Of a stretch of 64,000 bases of DNA, positions 33,030-44,400 are shown piece by piece. How positions within the stretch are numbered: position 1 is the stretch's first letter; every line of letters starts with the position of its first letter. The stretch lies in NCBI GenBank assembly GCA_036924085.1, contig JAVGWX010000002.1, positions 50,246,172 through 50,310,171 on the forward strand. Reading direction: 5' to 3'. The position numbers were made by a program, and so were the translations under genes. The notes under the pieces are model-generated. The model saw only the letters and a list, made by a program, of their open reading frames with translations, did not search any database and was not told where the DNA came from. Origin of the DNA: Ariolimax columbianus. Taxonomy: Eukaryota; Mollusca; Gastropoda; Stylommatophora; Arionidae.

Positions 33030-34216
33030 AGGGGATCAAATCAAACCGGAACTTTTTGTCCTAGTTCTACTTGAATGGGTTATAGCATGCTAGAACTACT
33101 ATCATTAGTTAGTAAAACTTGTGTCCTGTTATTGTCATGGGCCAGTCACGTGACAGATAAATAAAAATGGCGGACAACACTGTTAGGGCTTGCATGGAAC
33201 AGCGTGTTGTGATGAAGTTTATTTTGAAAGAAGATGTGAAACCTGCTAAAATAAGACATTTGAATGATGTAAACGTTTTAGAGAAGGCCTTACATTCCTG
33301 AGTGATGATCCCGGATGTGGTTGCTCTCAATCCACCACAGTCATTCCTGTGAATATCCAGATTGTGAAATGCATTATCCTGGAAAACCGACTCATAATCT
33401 GGTGCAAAATTTCACAAGGGGTAAGTCTTTCTCTGTGTACGGTGAACACTATTATTCATGAACATTTGCATTTTCGAAAGGTTAGTGCATGTTGGCCGCC
33501 AAGACTGCTTTCCGCTTTTGACCAGCAGAGAAGAGTTCAAGCATGCACTGAACTGAAGGAACATTTTCACGTGTAAGGGCATTTTTGTTTTGTTTTATCG
33601 CTTCATTACATGTGAACAAATCTGGGTGCATCATTATACTCCTGAATGGAAACGGACATTCAAGCAGTGGAAGCATACGCAATCATCACCACCATAATAG
33701 TTTCAGACAATTGCGCCTGCAGGTAAAGTGATGGCGAGTGTTTTCTGGGACAAACTTAGCATAACCTCGTGGTGCCACTACAAATAGTGAGCAGTACATA
33801 TGTATTTTGAGTGACGTACATAACCGTTTTAGGAAAAAACAGCCTGGTTTGATCAGAAAGGACGACCACATTCAGCTCACTGCACTATGTACCATCTCTA
33901 GCAACTCAGCTGTGATGTATTGCTATATCCACCTTACAGCGCAGACCTCGATCCAAGTGATTTCCACTTGTTCAGACTCCCATAATTAATGGGAGGTCAG
34001 TATTTTAGCACGAATGATGAAGTGAAACAGACTGTCCTGGATTGGCTCAGACACACTGACAAATATTTCTATGCTGAAGCTTTTCAAGCATTACTTAAAT
34101 GCTGGGAAAAGTGCATGAACATTGCAGAAGATTATATCGAATAATAAATGTACTCTTGCAAAAAAGGTGTTTTTTTCCATAAAAAAAAAAGATCCTGCTT
34201 TGACTTGAAATCCCTT
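33030..34216 (+). mobile_element. mariner-like DNA transposon relic
   Basis: The ends form an imperfect inverted repeat of about 30 bp: AGGGGATCAAATCAAACCGG at left and, complemented, AAGGGATTTCAAGTCAAAGC at right. The decayed transposase starts near 33167. Helix-turn-helix remains include RRVQACTELKEHF. WVHHYTPEWKRTF, AGKVMASVFWDKL and PPYSADLDPSDFHLF follow, then a tail before TAA near 34144. Of the three catalytic acids, only the last (DPSDFH) is clearly kept. Stops and frameshifts are abundant. The flanking TA dinucleotide is no longer clear. Confidence 0.85.
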
Positions 34217-34652
34217 CATAATATGGCCCACAAAGACATATTATGATCTGATTCATCATGAAATATGATTTGACCAACCATGACAAGTAACATCACAACA
34301 TTTGATAAGAGATTATCATATTTTGAGATGAAATGTATTTAACTTTATCAATATTTCCAAAAGAGACACAATCATAGCAATTAAAGAGAAAAATGCAGAA
34401 TTATAAAAGAGGCATCGCTAAAGTGAAAAAAAAAAATAGAAACACTGCAACCGTACAAGCATATCACAAAAGCAGACTAAATAGGTTTGTACATGGTGCT
34501 AGCAACCTCATCTTGTAAAACTTTTGATATTTAAACCACCGATCCAAATGCTTTGATACAGCTTCTCATAAAGGGGCCAGCTGTAGTAGAGGCACTATAC
34601 TTCATTTGAAGCAAAAAGGCTTTACTGCAGGTTTTACTGTGCTGCTGATTCC

Positions 34653-35225
34653 GTGTCATCAATTTTGGCCTTTGTACTTCCATTGTGTCATCAACATTGT
34701 TTGTGTGGCTCTTGTGTCATCAACAGTGTCTTTGTCTCATTCTTGTGTCATCATCAGTGTCTTTGTATAGTTCTTGTGCCATCAATATTGTCTTTTTGTG
34801 GTTCTTGTGTCATCAACAATGTCTTTGTGTCATTCATATGTCATCAATATTATTTCTGTGTGGTTCTTGTGTCATCAATAGTTTCTTTGTGTGACTCTTG
34901 TGTCATTAACAGTGTCTTTGTGTGGTTCTTGTGTCATCAACAGTGTATTTGTGTGGTTCTTGTTTCATGAACAGTGTCTTTGTGTGGTTCTTGTGTCATC
35001 AACAGTGTATTTGTGTGCCCCTAGGGTCATCAGCAGTGTCTTTATGTGGTTCTTGGATAATCAACAGTTTCTTTATGGCGTCCTTCAGTTATCAAACTTG
35101 TCTTTATGTTCCCCTAGGGTCATCAACAGTGTCTTTATGTAACCCTTAGATCATCAACAGTGTCTTTTTGTGACCCTTGGATCATTAACAGTGTCTTTAT
35201 GTGGTCCTTGGATCATCAATGTTGA
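34653..35225 (+). repeat. 31-bp minisatellite, about 18 copies
   Basis: Unit GTGTCATCAACAGTGTCTTTGTGTGGTTCTT with drift toward both ends. Successive CATCA steps fall 31 bases apart (34935, 34966, 34997). The open frames across it are by-products of the repeat. Confidence 0.93.
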
Positions 35226-36480
35226 CTTTAATGATCATTTATAGTAGTTTGTGTTTGAGATCTCTGCTTCAAGAGGCCATGATTCCCAAGTAGCATCCAC
35301 CCAATGCCTTTTCAAAAATGAACCCACACCATAATGATTAACAGATCATGGTCTAATCAATGATATCATCTTATCAAGATAATATATACCAATATTTAAA
35401 TCACAAACAAATATAAATCTACATCTATTAAAATTATACATAATACCCTAAGTTACAAATAGGAGTAAATATAATACTGGTAATGATATTATTGATGAAA
35501 GCTTATATAAAACTGTGTTGATTTGTGATTGTCTGCTACAATGAGAAAGTCAGATTGTTACAGAGTGGAGTGGGACATATATACCAAGAACCTCCAGTGG
35601 GAAAACTGAAGCTGGAGTGGCTATTTCCACTCTGGGGATAGTTATCTAAGACCATATTAATCATATTAGTCCTTGATTTGGAAAGTGTATAAATTATGGC
35701 TTCTGTGTGAAAGAACAGCTAGTGTATAGTTTTCAAACCTCAGTCCTTGCTTCGGAAAGTGTATAAATTATGGCTTCTGTAGGAAAGAACAGCTGGTATT
35801 GAGTTCTAAAACATTAAAAGGCTTGTAGGGATTTACTGTCCTGATGATGGTAATCAAAGAATTGAGATCTTGACTTCAAAGCACAATAAGTTGGCGGTTT
35901 TGGATTTGGATAAGGAGACATATTACAATCAATCGATGAAGAGAAGTGATTAGTGGCACGGTTCACCAACAAAATTTGCGTTCGGATTCATGAACCAGTA
36001 CGGTCATACCCCTATAGGATATGAAACCCATCAACAAATTTTGTGCTGAAGTCGCATACACTAGGATATAAGGATCAACACACAGTAGAAAGCACTCTAC
36101 CTTAGAAAACACAATGAAAGGAAATACAACTATTTTAAAAATCGATCAATGACAGCATGCTAGACATCATCAATCCATCATAAAACCCAAGACTATAGGA
36201 GTTGGAAACTATTACATAAACATGATATAAACAGTTGAAGACAACAAACTTGTTTTGAAGAAAATATATTCGGATATGATACAACTTGTAGATATTTTCC
36301 ATTGAGGCAAATATGTCAGCAACAATTTTTTTAATTTTCATCCAAAACTTGTACTTGTAAATTTGAGATCAGTGTGATTTGATCCTAAGTCATTAAGTCA
36401 CTCTTTTCCTCTATATCTTTTCATAGCCAGTCATCCTAAAACAAGGAGATACATTTATTGTTATTTTTTTAGAGGTTGGT
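35225..36480. other. Non-coding stretch with one local duplication
   Basis: GGAAAGTGTATAAATTATGG occurs at about 35678 and 35755, a duplication of 70-75 bases. Nothing else is recognised. Confidence 0.5.
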
Positions 36481-36499
36481 TGTTAGATTACATAAACTG

Positions 36500-36870
36500 T
36501 TGTCAGAGATGAAGTGTTTGAGACTTCATAGTTCAGTTCATCCCGTAACCCATTAGGTCGTTGGGGCACACTTGAAGACACTCCCACAATCCCACACCAT
36601 CTCTCTCTGCCCGCTGCTGCCAGTCGTGCCTCACCGGTATAAAGATTTGACCACTCAGTGATGTTGTCTGCCCATCTCTTCCTTGAACATCCCCGCCCTC
36701 TCTTTCCTGGTACGGAACAGTGCAGTATTGAATTTATAATTCCACTGCCCGTACCAAGCCATCTTTCACCTTTTGATAGCCGCGAACAGATCATCAAAAG
36801 GCTCAATTATGTTTTCCACTCTTCGTCGTATTTCTACATTCGTGACACAAACATGACTTCACAGTACTAG
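36500..36870 (-). mobile_element. LINE 3' fragment of the 4.5-7.8 kb type
   Basis: The minus strand reads EIRRRVENIIEPFDDLFAAI, then RKRWADNITEWSNL and VPQRPNGLRDEL. It parallels EEIRDRITTAIAPFEDLLAT and VPQRPHRLRDDL of the element at 4500-7775. It is truncated and frameshifted. Confidence 0.85.
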
Positions 36871-36904
36871 AACTTTATTTTTATGAGGTGGGGTATTTTC
36901 TTCT

Positions 36905-37175
36905 TCAGCATTTGTCCTGAAGAGGACGTTGGGACATTGTGTTGTAGTTTACAGCGATACCTGCACCTTTCACCCTGACACATTCGACTTCAGCTGACTC
37001 TTTTTAGTGTACCTTCCCACTGCAATCCCTATTCCTTGGACTACTATACTACTGAATAGTGCAGTCTGTTTTCAGAGCTGCCACATGGAGGCGGAATATG
37101 TTCTTAGACAGCTGACACTAATGCACGCATCCAGCTATGAGTCACTAGCTGTTGGCAGCTCATGTACTGCTGCAT
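36905..37175 (-). repeat. Rep-C copy, diverged
   Basis: TTCTTC at left, GTGTTGTAGTTTACAGCGAT, ACACATTCGACTTCAGC, then CCACATGGAGGCGGAATATG. Confidence 0.7.
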
Positions 37176-37544
37176 TTTGGCACAAGGTGGGGTATAGTTC
37201 CTTTTCTTATTGTCTTTCCTTCTATTACAGTAAGTCAGGTACCAATATGTAGTTGTGCCAACCACAATGTGTTGATACAGGGATTGAATATGTCACCTTT
37301 GATTTGAGAAGTGCCCTCTACTACTCTGATGCTCTTGGCAGATTGAAGAAGGCCAAGGACCCAAATTTCAAGACCTTGGTAATTTGTGTTGGAGTAGAAT
37401 GGTGTTGTGCAGTTGAATGGTATATGGTCAAGACCGGTTGGATGAGTGGTTAGGACACTGTGAGTTGGGTTCAAAACCTCAATAGTTGCAGTTCAAATGA
37501 ACTTGTGCTCAACTGAGTTCACGCTTTGACATTTCTTTGGTATG

Positions 37545-37935
37545 GGATATCAGGTATAGGCTCTTATTGCATGCCCATAACAGATTTGAGAAGGTGGACC
37601 GGAGTCCTTCTGGCTGTAATACAATGCTAGGTTCCTCAGTAAGCTCACCACTACAGGGATTACAGTGTCAATCCCCACCTCATTGTCCAGACTGCTGTGA
37701 CACAGCTTGTTTCCAGCAGTATGAACAAATACATTAGGTGGGGTCTTAACCAGAATGTTTCACTCACCTGACCCTGATTACTCTTCACTCCACCTTAACC
37801 AGAATGTTTTACTCACCTGACCCTGATTACTCTTCACTCCACCTTAACCAGAATGTTTCACCTGACCCTGATTACTCTTCGCTCTACCTTAACCAGAATA
37901 TTTCATCGGTCCCTGATTACTTTTCACTCAGTACG
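37545..37935 (+). repeat. Rep-A' copy with 49-bp 3' repeats
   Basis: A rep-A' body in forward orientation, then TTAACCAGAATGTTTCACTC and CACCTGACCCTGATTACTCT repeated about three and a half times with period near 49 (37745-37930). Confidence 0.8.
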
Positions 37936-38167
37936 GAATATGTTTCACATTTTAATGGGGTAACATAAAAACCTTGCCTGTGCACTCCACAGTTACAGCA
38001 GGGGCAAGAAACCTTTATTCCTAAACCTTATTAATTTCCCTAGCTGATGTCAGCAATGGGAATAAATGCCATTATGATTCTTTTTAAAAATGCTATGGCA
38101 TCCAGACTGGAGATTTTCAATTTCAGCAACAAATGTTACCATCACATACTTTATGTTTGATGACCAG

Positions 38168-38400
38168 GTGTTCTTCTTCTTCTGTGACCATTGCTCATTA
38201 AGACTTGGACTAGATTCTCTAATAATGTCTGCTGCCTTTTCAGGGCCTCGGTATTGCTGTACAGGTTCTCCTCGAGGGGAGTATACAGGGGCCACATCCT
38301 TCTCTTCACATCTGTGTGCTGGCGGCAGTCTTGAAGTACATGTGATGCTGTCCTTTTTGTCAGGTCACAGTAACATAGGCTGGTGGTACTTGCCTTGAAT
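38168..38400 (-). mobile_element. LINE C-terminal fragment
   Basis: The minus strand reads CDLTKRTASHVLQDCRQHT and RMWPLYTPRGE, the knuckle region following RNase H. A TTC run at 38169-38181 (GAA on the element strand) is its tail. Confidence 0.7.
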
Positions 38401-39015
38401 TTGGATGGTCACATGTCAAATCAAACAGAATTTTGCAGCCAATACAGATAGGGAAGACAACATCAGAAAGGGACAGGAATGTCCATGGCTAAAACAAATA
38501 TCCTGGCACAAAACCTGCAGTATTGATGCCCCAGTGACCTTTCAGGCTATGAGACTGATGATGAGGATAGATAGAGATTAGAGAGAAAGTGTAAACGGAT
38601 AGAACACATCCTCAGCAAGACTCTGAACTGTATAACTACATATGCTCTGGATTGGAGGTCGCAGTGGAAAAGATGAGTTGAAAAGTGAAATAACACTTGA
38701 AGAAGAAAGAAAAGGAGAGAGCAGTTGGTGTCTTATTGGTGGGGCTGAGGAAGATGAATCAAAGTAGGGATTGGTGATCACTTCTGCATCATTATGTATA
38801 GAGGGAAACTAGGAAGTGTAAGATTCCCAAGCAGATCTCAGCCACGTCCCTTGTAACTGTAACTTCATAGATGTTGCAAAGGGTTACCAAAGAGAGTTGT
38901 GCATGGAGCTAGTAACCTCATTGTGAAAAACAAATTGCTACAAAAACTACCATTACAAAAGCATGCAATGTGTTTTAGTGCAGGCATCCTAATGAAGGTC
39001 AGCTGATGCTGTTGT
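38400..39015. other. Non-coding stretch
   Basis: No gene is seen. GTTGTGCATGGAGCTAGTAA near 38898 recurs, diverged, near 34490 and 42650, so a short dispersed repeat is present. Confidence 0.4.
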
Positions 39016-39530
39016 TATTGTTACGGATCCAGTAGCATCCAGGCTTTCGCCCTTCGACCCAATACCATGTAATGGTATCTGTACATGTTTATCAGTTGCT
39101 GTCTAGTTTCCATACAAAGTGTTTCATTTATCTGGCCTTGGGGGAAAAAGCATTTTGCCAACATTGTTGAGCGATGAGCACCCAAAAAGATGATGATGAA
39201 CGTTTTCATATATGGGTTTGTACACAGCTGGCACTTGGAAGTGTGATGTGGTTGGATTCTGTTCAGGTACTTGTAAGGAGATGGGTTCTCAGTCAGAAAA
39301 TTGTGCTCTGATCTTTCTCTGTGAGTTGATTCATACTGTCATTTAGATTGGAGCTTGCCATATGTCTGTGTACCTCCTTCCCCGTGTTTCCCATAGCCCA
39401 TCTGTTAAGCCATGTTTCTTTGTTTGCTGTTCTTATGAGCTGTTTGGCTGTTTGTAAAGATAAGGCCAGCTGAAGTAGTTGCCCTATACTCTTACTGGAG
39501 TAAATTAAAAGGGGCAAGAAGAAGAAGAAG
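39015..39530 (-). mobile_element. Jockey-like LINE 3' fragment
   Basis: The minus strand reads KQLIRTANKETWLNRWAMGN, DQSTIF, then YENVHHHLFGCSSLNN and CRYHYMVLG-like sequence. It matches the C-terminus of the element at 48850-51400 (RDQSTIFRLRSQHTQ, ETGEHHHFECPALA, YHYMVLGQRA). Confidence 0.8.
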
Positions 39531-39659
39531 AGGATGTGTAAGTGTCATCACTGTCATCATGGTGATGACTGAAACATATAGGAAATAGGGATGACGTGGA
39601 GAGAGCTGGAAGGGATGACTCCGAGCAAGAAGATTTGGGGTGTTTTTGTTTAACACCTG

Positions 39660-40260
39660 TACTTCATAGAGAGCTACTTAAAAATTTTCATTGACGGTGA
39701 CCCTATGCTCTGGCTTTTTCAAGGCTGGTCTTATGCCCAGATGAGAACAGAGGAGGGTCTAAACCACCCCCTCCCTCCCATAACAACCTTCTAGCTACAA
39801 AAACATGACCCATTTTATTTAGCAAGCCTTCCTTGTAGTGGTATCTGATTAGCATAGTGGTAGAGAGCACTCACTTTTCATTGCAAAGATACAGGGTTCA
39901 ACTTCCATCCCATGTACAATCCAATCAACCCCGTAATAAATGTGTACCTGACTTACAATTAGGGAAGGAAAGGCAACAAAGGAGGAAACTGGCTACCCCA
40001 TCTTTTAAACAAACTGTGTTCTTATACAATGAAGTCATCCAAGACAGCAGCATCTGCTATGGGACTACCATTTTTTTTTACCTATGCTTCACAGGGAGCT
40101 GCAAAAAAAGGTTTTGATTGATAAATTGTTTCAGTTTGCCATGGCCGGTCCCAAGCCCAGATGAGAACAGAGGAGGGCTGGCCGATGAGCCAGTTCTCCT
40201 ACCCATTAACATCCTACTGCTACAAAAACATGGCCCCATATTTTAATGAGCCCTCCTTGA
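39660..40260. repeat. Tandem duplication around SINE-F
   Basis: 39710-39838 and 40130-40258 share CCCAGATGAGAACAGAGGAGG and CTACAAAAACATG. Each is preceded by a CTTCA-AGGGAGCT motif. They may be 3' tails of two adjacent related SINEs. Confidence 0.6.
39838..40110 (+). mobile_element. tRNA-derived SINE (SINE-F)
   Basis: A box TAGCATAGTGGTAGAG near 39851 and B box GGGTTCAACTTCC near 39894 make a tRNA-like head. GTACCTGACTTACAATTAGG and GAGGAAACTGGCTACCCC form the body shared with 58455 and 60360. Confidence 0.65.
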
Positions 40261-40443
40261 AGGAGAAAGATCTACGAACAGTGTCAATGATACTTACCTG
40301 TCAAACCTGAAAGAGAAAAACAGAGAAGCTGGAAAATATTGGAGAAAATAGCACAGAGCAGCCTTGCTTGGAAAAGATTGATTAATGGTCTATACAAAGA
40401 AGAGACAATATAAAGATAAATATTTGGGGAAGGAAGATTAACG

Positions 40444-41098
40444 TCTGGTCAGGCACAACATTCTGATCAGACATGTTAGTCAGGATCAGGCAAAATATAC
40501 TGGCCGAGACTCATACCTCGGCTTCCTCGTAGCCCTCCCATGGGCAGCATGGCTAACAAGGTGAGGTTGGACATGATCCCCGTAGTAGTGAGTGACACAC
40601 AGATGAAGCCAAGCATAGCACAACCACCTGGAATACCTCCAGTTCACCTTCATCAGCATGCTCGGGATGTAAGGAAAGCTACGACAACCCGCCACTTAAC
40701 GTCCTTTTCTAGGCGCACAAAAGAGTAGTCCTCATTGTGGGTCTTGTTGTTGTTTGCGATTGCCCACAATGAGTAGGTTACTCTTTTGTGCCCCCTGAAA
40801 AGGACATTAAGTGGCGGGTTGCAGTAGCTTTCCTCACTTCCCGAGCGTGCTGATGAAGGTGGAACGAGCTCCTCCAGTCGGTTGTGCTATGCTTGGCTTC
40901 ATCTGCTTGTTGCTCACTACCACGGGGATCACATCGAAACTCACCCTGTTAGCCAGACTATTCTCCTGGACAACAGCCCGTTTCCAGGACAACCAACGAG
41001 GAGATCAGGTGAGGATCTTGGACAGTATATTTCTTTTGACCCTGACTAACAGTCTGATCAGCGTGTTTTGCATGACCAGACGTTAGCCTCATCCTCCC
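40444..41098. repeat. Inverted pair of rep-A copies
   Basis: 40444-40736 is rep-A in reverse and 40742-41098 is rep-A forward, meeting at CATTGTGGGTCTTGTTGTTG. The arms are about 290 bases with a short spacer, enough for a very long hairpin. Confidence 0.9.
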
Positions 41099-41141
41099 CA
41101 TTAAGAGTGTTAAACAACAATGAAGATAAATATATACTAAC

Positions 41142-41441
41142 TTACATGACATTGGCAGATGGTGTACTATGATACACTGCAGATGGTTTTTTACTTAAAC
41201 CTGTACTAAATGTGACAATCTGGCCTGCTCCACTTGATCCAGCACGTATAGTGGCAGGTTCGTTGATATAGTCTCCATCGCTGTTTCCTTCTGACTCAAG
41301 CAGTGGTCTAGGCGAGGCATCTCTGCGCCGAGGCCGCTGCAGTATCTTTGTCATCCTGTATTCAGTTGTGCGGAAGGACCTTTTGTGTGCTGGATGGGGT
41401 CTCATTACATAAGGTCTGGCAGCATCGGGTGATGCAGGTAG
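41142..41441 (-). CDS. DUOXA: DUOXA exon F, probably last
   Basis: The acceptor is a weak ATTTTTATCAAAG. Encodes LPASPDAARPYVMRPH, a basic RPRRRDASPRP stretch and ATIRAGSSGAGQIVTFST, ending NVM and TAA. The last codons (CAT GTAAGT) also form a strong splice donor, so either the protein stops here or the exon ends at 41146 and continues further left. No later exon was recognised. Confidence 0.75.
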   Translation of the reverse strand, partial: LPASPDAARPYVMRPHPAHKRSFRTTEYRMTKILQRPRRRDASPRPLLESEGNSDGDYINEPATIRAGSSGAGQIVTFSTGLSKKPSAVYHSTPSANVM

Positions 41442-44400
41442 CTTTGATAAAAATGTTAGAAGTTTAAGAAATAATACACCAAATAAAACAATAATTCCAG
41501 TACAGAAACTGAGATCAACAGTAACTATAAGAATTCAGTGTAAAAGAAGGGGGGAAAAGATTTAATCTCTCCACTTAACTTAACTTCTTTAAACCAGTTT
41601 AGAACAGTCTGCAGAGCCTGTATTCAACCAGTTTCTTATAATTCCCTTGATCTAAAAATAAAAACATGTATCCAATTTATTATTAAATACATTAACTGAC
41701 CCTGCCGCCACTATTTCCTGTGACAATGCATTGCAGGCATCCACCACTCTCTGACTCAAAAAATTTTTCTTAAATTAATTTGTAGCTGTGCTTTCTCATT
41801 GTTGTAGCAGGCTGTACTTTGAAAAACTTGTTATGATCTAATTTATCTTTTCCTTTGATTATCTTATAAATCTGTATTAAGTCTCTTCAAATTATTTTAT
41901 TTTCTAGACACTGTAGACAATGAGTCTTTCCTCATAACTATAATTCTGGAATCATACTATCGGTTTTGTTGCTCTTCTTCATATCATTTCCAGCATGTTT
42001 ATATCTTCTCTATGATAATGACTCCACACCTTTACACAGTACTCCAATCTAGGTCTAACTGATGCTTTATACAGTTTGACTATCACTTCCCTGATCCTAT
42101 TTAATATTTATTTCTGTTATACCTAGCATTGTATTTGCCTTTTTTGCCTGGACTTGCTCCCTCACTTTACCTGTATGATCTATTTTACCCATCCTTTCCC
42201 TTTCTATCTTCCTAATATTGTTTTCTCTCTCATCCAGTAATTATATTTCATTTTGGATCTACCCATATGGATGACTGTACATTTTTCTACATTAAACTCT
42301 TCCTCCATGATGTGTTAGCTTATTGTGTACATTGTCCATTGTTCCTTAAAAAGCCTTTTGGTTGCAAGTTTTGTTCTTGTTTTCACCCAAATGCTGAATC
42401 TGAATCATACCTATACATATTTATTTGTAAACTTTTTGTTACATGTTATAGTAATTTACATACAGTACTGCTGCAGCCTCACCTTAGTTTTATTTTACTT
42501 TTACCTGTGAGCATCCATAAACTTATTTGATGGTAAATAAATATAAACATTTTTGTCTGTAATGGGAGTGTATTACCAGTACTCCAAAGCGGAGCAAAGA
42601 GTAGTTGCAGTGCAACCTTCGAGGCCTGCTGTGAGAGATGACTAAGATGGGTTGTGCATGGGGCTGGCAACCACATCCTGTATAAACCATAAAAAAGAAA
42701 GAAGATTTCCACACCTCAGGGTAGAAGAGGAGTGACTAAGTAAGTAAGTAAGTAAAATGAATAAATCTGTAATGCAATAGATTGACGAAGAAGGTCTCTT
42801 TCTGGATTGATGAGGAAAGTGTCTTTCTGGTGGCCATACAACTGCAACTGCACCATACTTTTGGACCAACATGATGCTCCAAGGTGAAGGATAGACACCA
42901 GACAAGCTTGCCTGATTGAATATCAGGATTCAAGTATTCAAGCAAATAAGAAATAATAGCTGTCTTTTTTTTTGTGGGTGTGTGTTCGTCTCATTTCTTT
43001 ATTCCCCAAGACGGTGTGCATTGCACTATATTTTTATTTTCCTCCTGTCAGCCCAGTGCATCCTACTTTGGCATGCATTTTATGCAAGGTTCTACTTCCT
43101 CCTGCATTTCTAAGGGTTTGCTTCCCAAGATAACGGCCAGTGCTGTGATTGGGAGCGAACCCAGCACCTTCGGATTGTGGGTCGTGTCACTTAACAACTA
43201 GCCCACGCCATCCCCTCAATAAAAGTCTACAATTAACCAAATTCTCCATCCCAGAATATGAGTATTTTGTGCCATTGGCAAGGCCTACAAATCGAACACT
43301 GCAAACGATTATTTTTGGATCGCGAATTCGACCTGTGACGTGACTATGTCTCAGTCAAGTACCCTATTTTCGCCTTATATATTAATATCCCCCATATATG
43401 TATTCTTCCCTTCTACTATGATTTGTTAGTTCATTATTGTTGTTATTCTATGTCCCTGATGAAGGCCTATTGGTCATAACGTATGTCTCGTTTGTGTTTT
43501 CGTCTCAGTGCGCTATCTGACCATACCTATTTATTATATTTTTTCACTTTGTTTTCTTACTCCATGAACTTTCTTTACAGATGACCGATTCTAATATATT
43601 AGGACAAAGACAAACAGATAAATCTTATGTAATCAGTTGTCACAGTTTGTGAAAGATGTAATATAGAGGTCAGCACTTCAGACAGAGACTGTTCATATTG
43701 ACTGAACACCAGGCCCATTTAATATACATGTAAAAATAAGAACATGATGTGTTCATTTCTATTTTTGAGATGGACCTGGGGGATAAATACATAAACAATA
43801 TCAAAACCCAAACATGCTTATTAGTTTAAGTACATGAGAAATGTTTTCACATAAGATTAAAAGATCCATAGAGAAATTTTTTTAAAGACATCAAAAACCT
43901 CTGATATGGTTTAGCAACTGTTACCCAAATATTGGCTCATTAACTAAATGGTAAAAATAAACAGTATGTTTATAGCAAGTCTTTGTTACCAGTGTCAAGA
44001 TTGGTCTCTATTCAAGGAACAAGAGAGGAAAATTACAACATAGTGAAAACAGTGAACTCTTGGTGAAAAGTCAGAAAATTCAACACGATAGACATGATAG
44101 ACAGAATGAGAAATGATGACATTAGAAATATTGTGAGAACTACTGGTTGTACTGAATACATAAGGTAAGATAAAGAGATCCTGTTTAAATGCCATGTGAC
44201 ATATATTTTGTCAGGCCCACATTTTTCTTTGACCAATGGCAGACTAGAGGTGAAATGATCAGCACCACACCAGGCACCTTTCTTTGCCAGAATTGCTCTG
44301 GCACCAAATTTGTTTAACCTTGACCGACCCTAGAGATTTAGAATAGGGAAAAATGTCCCACACCAACTGGGGATTGAACCTTTATTGCTTGGCTGGGCAG

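Larger units (their letters stand above)
32520..34290. repeat. Degenerate ACCAAGACATAT tandem repeat split by insertions
   Basis: 32520-32680 and 34205-34290 carry loose repeats of GACC-ACCAAGACATAT-TGTGAC. Between them lie a rep-A' copy and a mariner relic, so an older array appears to have been opened by these insertions. Confidence 0.55.

Noticed and set aside
34653..35149. Open frames of about 70-105 codons rich in CHQQCLC and VSSTV
   Set aside because: By-products of the 31-bp minisatellite. The three frames give rotations of the same peptide.
40855..40875. CTGATGAAGGTGG in every rep-A copy, resembling the hammerhead core
   Set aside because: No GAAA box follows a stem-II-like hairpin and no cleavage triplet is placed correctly. 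I treat it as chance.
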